Assembly (NCBI GenBank): GCA_005240015.1
Contig: SBBV01000105.1
Location: forward strand, 1 to 9,669
Reading direction: 5' to 3'
Source of the DNA: Candidatus Odyssella thessalonicensis
GTDB taxonomy: Bacteria > Pseudomonadota > Alphaproteobacteria > Bin65
Length of the DNA stretch: 9,669 nt
Below, in pieces: positions 1 to 6,525 of the stretch. The first letter of the stretch is position 1; each line of letters starts with the position of its first letter. The notes beneath the pieces are model-generated. The model did not search any database. It had not been told where the DNA came from and worked only from the letters and a program-made list of their open reading frames with translations. The translations under genes were made by a program, and so were the position numbers.

Positions 1-652
1 GTTCTTCGGCGCCCGCGGCGTGCTCGCGGATGAGCCTCCGCCACAGCTGGTTCGACCACACCGCGCCGCGGCCGCCGAAGAACAGGCCGTCGGCATATTC
101 CCACTGGCCGGTGCTGACGGCGGCCTGGAACACCTTCTCGCCGCGCGCGGCGATGTAGCGCTCGATCGCCTGGTCCGCCGCCTTGCGCGCCGGTCCGTTC
201 CAGTCCGACGGCATGAGATAGGGATGGACCTCGGCATAGGGCGCGTTGTGCGGCGGCGGCGTCCTGTGGTCGCGGAAATTGCGGTTCAAGTCGACGTTGT
301 CCTCGTTGACGCGGCGCTCGTGCGCGAAGCCGTGCGGGTTGATCGCGTGGACGAGCACGAGCGCGGTCTTCTTCGGCAGCTCCTTGAACACTTCGTTCTT
401 GAGCCAGCCGACCTGCGCGCCGGAGCCGCAGAAGCCCTCGACGCCGTGCATGCCGCTGGTGGCGAAGATCACGTTCTCGGCCGGCTTTGGTCCGATGCGA
501 ACGACCTCGACCGAAAGCTCCTCGCCGCGCGGGCCTTTCACCTTCGTGTGGATGTGCCGGTCGGGCGTGAACCCCGCGGCCTTGGCCGCCTCGGTGAAGC
601 GCTTGCGCGCATCGGAATAATCCTTGCTGAAGAAATCCCGCACGTGAGCCAT
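1..652 (-). CDS. DUF2817 family M14-like zinc metallopeptidase (N-terminal part, cut by window edge)
   Basis: Reading leftward from 652, the open frame gives 217 residues and continues past base 1, so the C-terminus is missing. The conserved features fit the DUF2817 family, which is related to M14 zinc carboxypeptidases. They are a TSGMHGVEG segment with the H69-x-x-E72 zinc pair, an NPHGFAHERR segment (about 105-114), and NEDNVDLNRNF (116-126), whose Asn-Arg matches the substrate-carboxylate pair of M14 enzymes. No signal peptide is visible, so a cytoplasmic enzyme is likely; the substrate is unknown. The chosen ATG at 652 has AGGA about 12 bases upstream. An in-frame ATG at 682 would add ten residues (MDNVAGTTTT) but has only a weak ribosome site. 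The gene lies 140 bp downstream of the tryptophan dioxygenase on the same strand, so co-transcription is possible but unproven. The family call is firm; the function is not. Confidence 0.85.
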   Translation of the reverse strand, partial: MAHVRDFFSKDYSDARKRFTEAAKAAGFTPDRHIHTKVKGPRGEELSVEVVRIGPKPAENVIFATSGMHGVEGFCGSGAQVGWLKNEVFKELPKKTALVLVHAINPHGFAHERRVNEDNVDLNRNFRDHRTPPPHNAPYAEVHPYLMPSDWNGPARKAADQAIERYIAARGEKVFQAAVSTGQWEYADGLFFGGRGAVWSNQLWRRLIREHAAGAEE

Positions 653-700
653 TGTCGTCGTCGTTCCTGCAACGTTGTCCATTTTCGCAACCTATCAGAG

Positions 701-712
701 CTTCGCGCGAAG
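701..712. promoter_or_regulatory. 12-bp perfect palindrome upstream of the metallopeptidase
   Basis: CTTCGCGCGAAG is a perfect 12-base palindrome in the 140-bp gap between the dioxygenase stop and the metallopeptidase start, about 48 bases upstream of the chosen ATG. It could be a dimeric regulator site or a small hairpin. GC-rich palindromes of this length are not rare in such a genome, so this is only a candidate. Nothing else stands out in the gap. Confidence 0.25.
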
Positions 713-792
713 ACCTATGAATTCCGCACCGGGGTGGGCAGATGGAAACGGGCCATGGCGCGCGCTGGTTCCCGCCCGAGCGACGGAAAGGG

Positions 793-1683
793 CTAAAGAT
801 CCGTTCTCACCGCCCACAGCTCTGGGAAGAGGCGGATCTCGACCTGCTTCCTCAGATATACGGCGCCCGAGGTGCCGCCCGTGCCGGGTTTGGCGCCGAT
901 GATGCGCTCGACCGTGTTGGCGTGGCGGAAGCGCCAGGTCTGGAACAGGTCATCGATGTCCATGAGGCTCTCGGCGAGCTCGTAGAGATCCCAGTGCGTC
1001 TCGACGTCTTGGTAAACGCCGCGCCAGGCGGCGATGATCGAGGCGTCGGGCTCGCGCATCCGGCTCCAGTCGCGCTCGACGCAGGCCTTGTCGATGGCGA
1101 AGCCGCGCTTGGCCATCAGGATCACCGCCTCGTCGTAGATGCTCGGCCGCTCGAGCAGCGCCGTGAGCCGGGCCATGATGTCCGGCCGGTGCTCGTGCAC
1201 CTTCATCGTCGCGCGGTGCTTGTTGCCGAGGATGAACTCGATCGAGCGGTACTGGAAGGACTGGAACCCCGACGAGGTGCCCAGCCCGTCGCGGAAGCGC
1301 AGGTAGTCGGCGGGCGTCATCGTGTTGAGGATCGCCCAGGACTGGATGAGGTTGTCGAAGATGCGCTTGACGCGTGCGAACATCTTGAAGGCGGGCCTGA
1401 GCTCGCCGGCGCGGATCAGCGGCAGCGCCGCCTCGAGCTCGTGGATCATCAGCTTCATCCACAGCTCCTTGGCCTGGTGGATGGTGATGAACAGCATCTC
1501 GTCGTGGGTGCCGGTGACGAGCGTCTGCGCGTTCAGGACCTTGTCGAGCTGGAGGTAGTCGCCATAGGTCATGCGGTCGCGGAAATCGGCGTGGAAACGC
1601 TCGCCGGCGAGCCGTCCTTCCAGCTCCGCCATGCCCCGCCCCTGCTCCGGGCGATGGGGCTCTCGGCCCTTCTTGTCGGCCAT
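793..1683 (-). CDS. kynA: Tryptophan 2,3-dioxygenase
   Basis: This 296-residue cytoplasmic heme enzyme catalyses L-tryptophan + O2 to N-formylkynurenine, the first step of the kynurenine pathway. The family landmarks are in order. MTYGDYLQLDKVL (38-50) is followed by HDEMLFITIHQAKELWMKL (60-78), whose His69 corresponds to the active-site His near the indole NH. GFQSFQYRSIEF (139-150) carries Arg146, which binds the substrate carboxylate. FRHANTVERIIG (252-263) carries His254 as proximal heme ligand, and GTGGTSG (267-273) follows. Length is normal for bacterial TDO. The frame is open further upstream to 1833, but the ATG at 1683 is chosen because GGAGG lies 9 bases before it and the extra residues do not look like TDO. 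It is divergent from the TrpB2 gene. No kynurenine formamidase or kynureninase is in the window. All catalytic residues are intact. Confidence 0.96.
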   Translation of the reverse strand: MADKKGREPHRPEQGRGMAELEGRLAGERFHADFRDRMTYGDYLQLDKVLNAQTLVTGTHDEMLFITIHQAKELWMKLMIHELEAALPLIRAGELRPAFKMFARVKRIFDNLIQSWAILNTMTPADYLRFRDGLGTSSGFQSFQYRSIEFILGNKHRATMKVHEHRPDIMARLTALLERPSIYDEAVILMAKRGFAIDKACVERDWSRMREPDASIIAAWRGVYQDVETHWDLYELAESLMDIDDLFQTWRFRHANTVERIIGAKPGTGGTSGAVYLRKQVEIRLFPELWAVRTDL

Positions 1684-1850
1684 TCTGTTTCGCCTCCGAA
1701 AACCGCGATTCGCCGCTCGATCCGCCGGCGGCGAGCGGTCTCTTGCCCCTCCGCTCCGCGAGAGTTTACCCTGCCCGTCGAATCCGTTAAACGACGGCCC
1801 AGCCGAGGGGAATTGGGCGCCGAGCCGCAGCAAGGAAAGGGAGCGAGCAC
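1684..1850. promoter_or_regulatory. Divergent intergenic region between kynA and trpB2
   Basis: These 167 bases separate two divergent genes and must hold both promoters. Ribosome sites are clear at each end: GGAGG (minus strand, 1693-1697) for kynA and GGGAG (1839-1843), 7 bases before the trpB2 ATG. A perfect 10-base palindrome CCGCCGGCGG lies at 1722-1731, and a short CGTT-A-AACG inverted repeat sits in the less GC-rich stretch near 1788-1796. No convincing -35/-10 pair was found by eye. A shared regulator site is plausible but not shown. Confidence 0.5.
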
Positions 1851-3221
1851 ATGTCGAGCCAGATCAAATATCTCCTCGCCGAAGAGGAGATGCCGAAGCA
1901 GTGGTACAACATCATGGCGGATTTGAAGAACCCGCCGGCGCCGGTGATCCATCCCGGCACGATGCAGCCGGTCGGCCCCGCCGATCTGGCGCCGCTGTTC
2001 CCGCAGGAGATCATCCTCCAGGAGGTGTCGCAGGAGCGCTACATCGACATCCCGAAGCCGGTGCGGAACATCTATCGCCAGTGGCGGCCCTCGCCGCTCC
2101 ACCGCGCCCGGCGCCTCGAGGAGGCGCTCGATACCCCGGCCAAGATCTACTACAAGTACGAGGGCGTCAGCCCCGCCGGCAGCCACAAGCCCAACACCGC
2201 GATCGCGCAGGCCTTCTACAACAAGGTCGAGGGCGTCAAGCGCCTCACCACCGAGACCGGCGCCGGCCAGTGGGGCTCGGCGCTCTCGCTGTCGGGCGCG
2301 TTCTTCGGGCTCGAGGTCGAGGTCTTCATGGTGAAGGTCTCGTACCAGCAAAAGCCCTATCGCCGCGCGTTCATGGAAAGCTTCGGCGCCACGGTGCACG
2401 CGAGCCCGTCCGAGGTGACCAACGCCGGCCGCACGATCCTGGCGCAAAGCCCCAATTCGACCGGCTCGCTCGGCATCGCGATCTCCGAGGCGGTCGAGCG
2501 CGCGGTGCAGCGCGACGACACCAAGTACTCGCTCGGCTCGGTGCTGAACCACGTGCTCATGCACCAGACCATCATCGGCCAGGAGGCGATGAAGCAGCTC
2601 GAGATGGCCGACGACTATCCCGACGTCGTCGTCGGCTGCACCGGCGGCGGCTCCAACTTCGGCGGCATCGCGTTCCCGTTCATCGGCGAGATGCTGCGCG
2701 GCGGCAAGAAGATCGACGTGATCGCCGTCGAGCCGGCGGCCTGCCCGTCCATCACGCGCGGGAAGTACGCCTATGACTTCGGCGACACCGGCAAGATGAC
2801 GCCGCTCGTGAAGATGCACACGCTCGGCTCGGCCTTCGTGCCGCCCGGCTTCCATGCCGGCGGGCTGCGCTATCACGGCATGGCGCCGCTGGTGAGCCAG
2901 CTCGTCGAGGAGGGCTACATCAAGGGCGTCGCCTATCACCAGTCGCAGTGCTTCGCCGCGGGCGTGCAGTTCGCGCGCGCCGAGGGCATCCTGCCGGCGC
3001 CCGAGGCCAACCATGCCGTAAAGGGCGCCATCGACGCGGCGCTGCAGGCCAAGCGCGAGGGCAAGAAGAAGACGATCCTCTTCAACCTCTGCGGCCACGG
3101 CAATTTCGACATGCAGGCCTATGCCGACTTCACCGCCGGCAAGCTCAAGGACGAGGACTACAATCAGCAGGAGCTGGCGATGGCGCTCGCCGGGCTGCCC
3201 AAGGTGCCGGTGCCGGCATAA
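1851..3221 (+). CDS. trpB2: TrpB2-type tryptophan synthase beta chain (TrpB-like PLP enzyme)
   Basis: This 456-residue fold-type II PLP enzyme is expected to make L-tryptophan from indole and serine. GSHKPNTA (110-117) holds the Schiff-base lysine Lys113. ETGAGQWG (135-142) holds the catalytic Glu135, and its QW in place of the QH of ordinary TrpB is typical of the TrpB2 branch. GCTGGGSN (262-269) binds the PLP phosphate, and NLCGHGNFD (412-420) is the C-terminal cofactor-site motif. The long N-terminal extension (about residues 1-80) and the total length, about 50 residues over ordinary TrpB (near 400), also fit TrpB2. The ATG at 1851 has GGGAG 7 bases upstream. No trpA or other trp gene is nearby, and the gene is divergent from tryptophan dioxygenase. 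TrpB2 proteins have been proposed to salvage free indole; that role here is inference. Family assignment is very secure. Confidence 0.95.
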   Translation: MSSQIKYLLAEEEMPKQWYNIMADLKNPPAPVIHPGTMQPVGPADLAPLFPQEIILQEVSQERYIDIPKPVRNIYRQWRPSPLHRARRLEEALDTPAKIYYKYEGVSPAGSHKPNTAIAQAFYNKVEGVKRLTTETGAGQWGSALSLSGAFFGLEVEVFMVKVSYQQKPYRRAFMESFGATVHASPSEVTNAGRTILAQSPNSTGSLGIAISEAVERAVQRDDTKYSLGSVLNHVLMHQTIIGQEAMKQLEMADDYPDVVVGCTGGGSNFGGIAFPFIGEMLRGGKKIDVIAVEPAACPSITRGKYAYDFGDTGKMTPLVKMHTLGSAFVPPGFHAGGLRYHGMAPLVSQLVEEGYIKGVAYHQSQCFAAGVQFARAEGILPAPEANHAVKGAIDAALQAKREGKKKTILFNLCGHGNFDMQAYADFTAGKLKDEDYNQQELAMALAGLPKVPVPA

Positions 3222-3257
3222 GAACCAGGACGCAAGGGATTGACGGCTGCAAGAGAG

Positions 3258-3412
3258 CCTTCCCCCGCTTGCGGGGGAAGGTTGGATGGGGTCGGGCCGC
3301 GCGTAAAGCGTGCAATCGCGAGGCGCGCGGCGGACGCCCTGTCCTGCCTCCGAAGCCGAGTTTCGTTGTCCTCACCCCACCCTAACCCTCGCCCGCTGAT
3401 CGCGGGGGAGGG
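3258..3412. repeat. Pair of inverted REP-like palindromes (BIME-like element)
   Basis: Two hairpins flank 100-odd bases in the trpB2/oxoamine synthase gap. The first is perfect: CCTTCCCCCGC (3258-3268), TT, GCGGGGGAAGG (3271-3281), followed by GTTGGATGGGGT. The second is CCCTC-g-CCCGC (3386-3396), a 5-base loop, then GCGGG-g-GAGGG (3402-3412). It is preceded by CTCACCCCACCCTAA, so its reverse complement reads as a hairpin followed by GTTAGGGTGGGGTGAG, the same layout as the first. They are thus two copies of one palindromic family in opposite orientation, as in bacterial interspersed REP elements. The first hairpin begins 37 bases after the trpB2 stop and could protect or end that transcript, although no T tract follows. 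No gene is seen in 3222-3425. Confidence 0.75.
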
Positions 3413-3425
3413 AATTGCTCGCGCG

Positions 3426-4568
3426 ATGGACTACGCACCGACATCGACCGGCCGCTCGCAGAAGCCGATCCTCGGCGGGCCGATCGGCGCACGCGCGATC
3501 ATGGACGGGCGCGCGGTCATCGTGCTCGGCTCGAACAACTATCTGGGCCTCGCCAACCACCCCGAGGTGATCGCACGCGCCAAGGAGGCACTCGAGCGCT
3601 ACGGCGCCGGCCCCGCGCTCAACCCGCCGCTCGCCACGACGCCGATTCACGAGGCGCTGTGCGCGGCGCTCGCGCGCTTCCACCGCACCGAGTCGGCGCT
3701 GCTGTTCAATTCCTGCACTTCGGCCAACGTCGCCGTCGCCTGCACTTTGGTCGGCGCCGGCGACCGCATCTTCAGCGACCGCTTGAACCACGCCAGCATC
3801 ATCGATGGCTGCCGCTTGAGCGCCGCCGAGAGCCGCGTCTTCAACCACGCCGATTTCGCGCATCTCGAAGCGCAGCTCGCCGAGCCGGGCGCCAGCAGGA
3901 AGCTCGTCATCACCGACGGCGTCTTCAGCATGGAGGGCGACGCGGCCGACCTCGCTTCGCTGATCCAAATCTGCCGCCGCCACGGCGCCGCGCTCGTCGT
4001 CGACGAGAGCCACGCGGCCGGCGTGATCGGCCCCGGCGGCCGCGGCACGGCCGCGCTGCGCGGCTGCGAAGGCCAGGTCGATCTCGTGACCGGCACGCTT
4101 TCGAAGGCGTTCGGCGCGTTTGCCGGCGGCTACGTCGCCGGCCCGGCCGCCCGCATCCGCGAGCTTCACGACCGAGGCCGTTTCTTCATGTTCACCACCG
4201 CGGTGAGCCCGAGTGCCGCCGCGGGCGCGCTCGCCGCCGTCGAGATCGCGATGCGCGACGATTCGCTTGCGCGCCGCCTCGCCGAAAACACGCAGCGCCT
4301 GCGCGCCGGCCTCGCCAAGCTCGGCTTCCGATTGCTGGGCGGCGACAGCCCGATCACGCCGATCATGATCGGCAACGAAGAGAAAGCGGCCGCCCTGAGC
4401 CGCGCGCTGCTGGAGGACGGCGTCTATGTCGGCGCGGTGCGCTTTCCGGTCGTCCCGCGCGGCGAAGCGCGTCTCCGCGCCCAGCCCTCGGCGGCACACA
4501 GCACGGCCGACATCGACGAAGCGCTCGCCGTGTTCGCGAACGTAGGACGAAATCTGGGGATCATCTAG
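3426..4568 (+). CDS. Alpha-oxoamine synthase family PLP enzyme (KBL/AONS-like)
   Basis: This 380-residue fold-type I PLP enzyme belongs to the family of 8-amino-7-oxononanoate synthase, glycine C-acetyltransferase (KBL), 5-aminolevulinate synthase and serine palmitoyltransferase, which condense an amino acid with an acyl-CoA and release CO2. It shows NNYLGLANHP (37-46), NHASIIDG with ring-stacking His122 (121-128), VVDESHAAG with Asp193 and His196, TGTLSKAFG with Schiff-base Lys227, and RFPVVPRGEARLRAQPSAAH (339-358) with Arg351 for the substrate carboxylate. The C-terminal block is closest to KBL in style. The usual GSR segment of the N-terminal loop is replaced by GAGPALNPPLATTP (60-73), so the substrate cannot be named. 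The ATG at 3426 begins the family-like sequence; the frame is open back to a TTG at 3240, but that would translate the REP element. The nearest Shine-Dalgarno bases are the end of the REP hairpin, about 13 bases upstream. No biotin or threonine genes are adjacent. Confidence 0.88.
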   Translation: MDYAPTSTGRSQKPILGGPIGARAIMDGRAVIVLGSNNYLGLANHPEVIARAKEALERYGAGPALNPPLATTPIHEALCAALARFHRTESALLFNSCTSANVAVACTLVGAGDRIFSDRLNHASIIDGCRLSAAESRVFNHADFAHLEAQLAEPGASRKLVITDGVFSMEGDAADLASLIQICRRHGAALVVDESHAAGVIGPGGRGTAALRGCEGQVDLVTGTLSKAFGAFAGGYVAGPAARIRELHDRGRFFMFTTAVSPSAAAGALAAVEIAMRDDSLARRLAENTQRLRAGLAKLGFRLLGGDSPITPIMIGNEEKAAALSRALLEDGVYVGAVRFPVVPRGEARLRAQPSAAHSTADIDEALAVFANVGRNLGII

Positions 4569-4587
4569 CTGTGGCCACGCCGACAGA

Positions 4588-4663
4588 CCACCAAGACACC
4601 AAGAAGACAAGAATCGCGCGTTGAAGCGCGCGAAAATGCTATCGCTTGGTGCTGTCTTGGTGG
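4588..4663. repeat. Long imperfect inverted repeat with nested hairpin
   Basis: The outer arms are CCACCAAGAC-ACCAAG (4588-4603) and CTTGGT-gct-GTCTTGGTGG (4645-4663). They pair over 16 bases with one 3-base bulge. Nested inside is a perfect 7-base stem TCGCGCG/CGCGCGA (4614-4620, 4627-4633) with loop TTGAAG. The element fills most of the 131-bp gap between two same-strand genes and ends 36 bases before the next ATG. It may be a dispersed repeat, a transcription attenuator or a terminator; no T run follows. The outer arms are much lower in GC than the rest of the window. Confidence 0.7.
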
Positions 4664-4699
4664 CCTTACACTGCCTCCGCATCAACACGGGTGATCGCA

Positions 4700-5479
4700 A
4701 TGCAGTTGGATTTCGATCGCGCCATCGAGCATTTCTGGGCTGCGCGCCAGCCGGGCGGGCGCTATTCGGCGGAGTACGAGAAGACCCTGACCGGGGACGA
4801 CGCCTACCGCATCAACCTCGCGCTGCTCGACCGCCACAGGGCGCGCGGCGAGAAGCAGGCGGGCTGGAAGGTGGGGCTCACGGCGCGCGCGATCCGCGAG
4901 CAATTCGGCTTCGCCGAGCCGGTGTTCGGCTGCCTGTTCGAGAAAGGGCGCTGGTCAAGCGGCGGGACGTGGCGCCTCTCCGACATCCGCGCGCCCGGTT
5001 TCGAGAACGAGCTCTGCCTCGTGCTCGGCGAGCGGCTCGGGGGCCCCGGCGTCACCGAGGCGCGCGCGCGGCGCGCGATCAAGAGCGTGGCGCCGGCGAT
5101 GGAGATCATCGAGACGCGCGGCAACCCCACGCGCGAAGGCTGCCTGCCGATGATCGCCGACAACGGCCAGCAATATGCGTTCGTGACCGGCGACGAGGTG
5201 CCGTTCGATCCCGCTCGGCATGACCTCGGCCGGACCGAGCTCGATCTCTACATCGACGGCGTGCATCAGGAGCACGCCTACGGCAATGCGGTGATGGACT
5301 CGAGCCCGATCGCCTCGATCGCCTGGCTCGCCAACAAGCTCGCCGAGTTCGGCCGCGCGCTCGAGCCGGGGCAAGCCGTCATGACCGGCTCGTTCACCAA
5401 GCAGTACAAGCTCGACCGGCCGATGCGCGTCGAGGCCCGCTACGCGCCGTTCGGCAGCGCCATCGCGACTTTCGTTTGA
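4700..5479 (+). CDS. 2-keto-4-pentenoate hydratase / 4-oxalocrotonate decarboxylase family protein (FAH fold)
   Basis: This 259-residue protein has the fumarylacetoacetase C-terminal fold of the MhpD/DmpE/DmpH/HpcG group. These enzymes hydrate 2-hydroxypenta-2,4-dienoate or decarboxylate 4-oxalocrotonate in meta-cleavage pathways for aromatic compounds, using Mg2+ or Mn2+ in the cytoplasm. GWKVGLTA (55-62) carries Lys57. EPVFGCLFE (73-81) follows. FENELCLVLG (101-110) holds the metal ligands Glu102 and Glu104, and AMEIIETR (133-140) supplies a third acidic ligand. DNGQQYAFVTG (154-164) fits the family's conserved Asn/Gly segment, although QQ stands where many members have small residues. Full length. 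The ATG at 4700 is preceded by GGGTGA at 5 bases. The frame is open to 4646, but that start lies inside the inverted repeat. Hydratase and decarboxylase cannot be told apart by eye. No ring-cleavage dioxygenase is adjacent. Confidence 0.88.
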   Translation: MQLDFDRAIEHFWAARQPGGRYSAEYEKTLTGDDAYRINLALLDRHRARGEKQAGWKVGLTARAIREQFGFAEPVFGCLFEKGRWSSGGTWRLSDIRAPGFENELCLVLGERLGGPGVTEARARRAIKSVAPAMEIIETRGNPTREGCLPMIADNGQQYAFVTGDEVPFDPARHDLGRTELDLYIDGVHQEHAYGNAVMDSSPIASIAWLANKLAEFGRALEPGQAVMTGSFTKQYKLDRPMRVEARYAPFGSAIATFV

Positions 5480-5515
5480 AAGCCGCACCACCACCCTTCG
5501 TTCGATGCCGGCGCC

Positions 5516-5547
5516 GCGGAATCGACCATATTCTGACCCGATTCCGC
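5516..5547. repeat. 9-bp perfect inverted repeat, 14-base loop
   Basis: GCGGAATCG (5516-5524) and CGATTCCGC (5539-5547) are exact reverse complements around a 14-base AT-richer loop. The element starts 37 bases after the hydratase stop. It could be part of a terminator, an RNA structure or a regulator site. Each arm contains a GANTC site, the target of the CcrM methylase of alphaproteobacteria. The same bases read GGAAT-N16-CGAT, a weak resemblance to an EcfG promoter 164 bases before otsB. Confidence 0.6.
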
Positions 5548-5548
5548 C

Positions 5549-5572
5549 GCTAGCTTCGCGTTTTGAGCTAGC
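5549..5572. repeat. 7-bp inverted repeat (GCTAGCT/AGCTAGC)
   Basis: GCTAGCT (5549-5555) and AGCTAGC (5566-5572) pair around a 10-base loop that contains TTTT. It begins one base after the previous inverted repeat, so the two would form adjacent stem-loops in RNA. No T tract follows the second stem, so a classical intrinsic terminator is not supported. Confidence 0.55.
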
Positions 5573-5706
5573 AGTGTCTCGCTTCGCCGAGGCGCGCCTG
5601 CGAACCGATCGCCGGCTGCCGGCTGCGCCGGCGCACTCCGAACATCGAGATCCGACGGTGCCGCGCAACACGCCCGCAAGCGCACAATCAAATCCGGAGC
5701 GCCCCC

Positions 5707-6525
5707 ATGCGCCGGCGCCCTAGGACCGGCGTTCCGCCCGCGATCGGCGCCGACACGGGGCTGTTCCTCGACGTCGACGGAACGCTGCTCGACATCGCGC
5801 CGACGCCGGATGCCGTCGTGGTGCACGAAGGGCTGGTCGAGACGCTGAACCGCTTGAGCGCCGCGCTCGACGGCGCCGTAGCGCTGGTGAGCGGCCGCCG
5901 CCGCGCCGATCTGCGCAGCCTCTTCCGCGGCGCCGACGTCGTCCTCGTCGGCGAGCATGGCGCCACTGCCTCGGTCGCGCTGCCGGCGATCGACGCGGCG
6001 CGCGGCGAGCGCCCGCCGCCGGCGCTGACCGCGGCGCTGCGGCGCTTCGCGGCGCGCCACCCCGACACGCTGCTCGAGCTGAAGGGCCACGGCGCGGCGC
6101 TGCATGTGCGGCGTGCGCCCGCGGCGGCACCCGCCGCGCGGCGGCTCGCGCTGGCCCTGGCCGAAACCTATCGTGACCGCGTCCGCCTGCTGCGCGGCAA
6201 GGCCGTGTTCGAGTTCATTCCCACCGGCACGTCGAAGGGCCGCGCGATCGAAGCGCTGCTCGACGAGGAGCCGTTCCGCGGGCGTGTGCCCTATGTCGTC
6301 GGCGACGACGTCACCGACGAGGACGGCTTCGCGGTTGCGAACCGGCGCGGCGGCGTGAGCCTCCGGGTCGGCTCGGCGGATTTGCGGATGGCGGAAAGCA
6401 GCGCGCACTTTACAATCGCGAACCCGCCGCAATTGCGAAAATGGCTGCGCCGATGCGCCGAGGCTCTCGGGTCCGGCGCCCGGCCGGACGCCCGGGGGAA
6501 CCATCGGACGCTCCGCGCGTCATAA
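5707..6525 (+). CDS. otsB: Trehalose-6-phosphate phosphatase
   Basis: This 272-residue HAD-superfamily enzyme hydrolyses trehalose-6-phosphate to trehalose and phosphate in the cytoplasm, the second step of the OtsAB pathway. Motif I is FLDVDGTLLDIAPTPD (20-35), with nucleophile Asp22 and acid/base Asp24. VSGRRRADL (61-69) is motif II, and GEHGA (82-86) is the typical trehalose-phosphatase segment. LLRGKAVFEFIPTGTSKG (161-178) carries Lys165, Glu169 and Lys177, and GDDVTDEDGF (199-208) is the Mg2+-binding motif IV. Length is normal. The ATG at 5707 has GGAG 7 bases upstream. The tail after about residue 255 is low in similarity and is probably disordered; it overlaps the proposed otsA promoter. 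otsA follows 90 bases later on the same strand. Confidence 0.95.
   Translation: MRRRPRTGVPPAIGADTGLFLDVDGTLLDIAPTPDAVVVHEGLVETLNRLSAALDGAVALVSGRRRADLRSLFRGADVVLVGEHGATASVALPAIDAARGERPPPALTAALRRFAARHPDTLLELKGHGAALHVRRAPAAAPAARRLALALAETYRDRVRLLRGKAVFEFIPTGTSKGRAIEALLDEEPFRGRVPYVVGDDVTDEDGFAVANRRGGVSLRVGSADLRMAESSAHFTIANPPQLRKWLRRCAEALGSGARPDARGNHRTLRAS
6497..6521 (+). promoter_or_regulatory. Candidate EcfG-type general-stress promoter for otsA
   Basis: GGAAC (6497-6501), a 16-base spacer and CGTC (6518-6521) match the alphaproteobacterial EcfG/SigT consensus GGAAC-N16/17-CGTT at all but the last base. The site lies at the very end of otsB, 94 bases before the otsA start and reading toward it. 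EcfG control of trehalose genes is known in several alphaproteobacteria. This is a by-eye match in a GC-rich sequence and needs expression data. Confidence 0.45.

Larger units (their letters stand above)
5480..5706. other. Intergenic region with two tandem inverted repeats
   Basis: These 227 bases separate the hydratase and otsB. No open frame here looks like a protein. Two hairpins occupy 5516-5572 and are listed separately. The rest is GC-rich without a recognisable -35/-10 pair. The otsB ribosome site GGAG lies about 7 bases before its ATG at the right end. The otsB promoter is presumed to lie here but was not identified. Confidence 0.5.

Noticed and set aside
20..796. 258-codon plus-strand frame at the left edge
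   Set aside because: It lies opposite the metallopeptidase, whose minus-strand motifs (HGVE, DLNRNF) are clear; this frame has none.
1569..3098. 509-codon minus-strand open frame opposite trpB2 and the kynA start
   Set aside because: It is a GC-rich antisense frame with Arg/Ala/Asp/Leu-rich, low-complexity composition and no family motif, while trpB2 on the other strand is unmistakable.
3258..3281. Perfect hairpin after trpB2 as an intrinsic terminator
   Set aside because: The stem is strong, but G-rich sequence follows instead of a T tract, and a related inverted copy lies nearby, so a REP-like repeat is the better call.
3372..4700. 442-codon minus-strand open frame opposite the oxoamine synthase
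   Set aside because: Composition is typical of an antisense shadow in high-GC DNA; it crosses two intergenic repeats and shows no domain.
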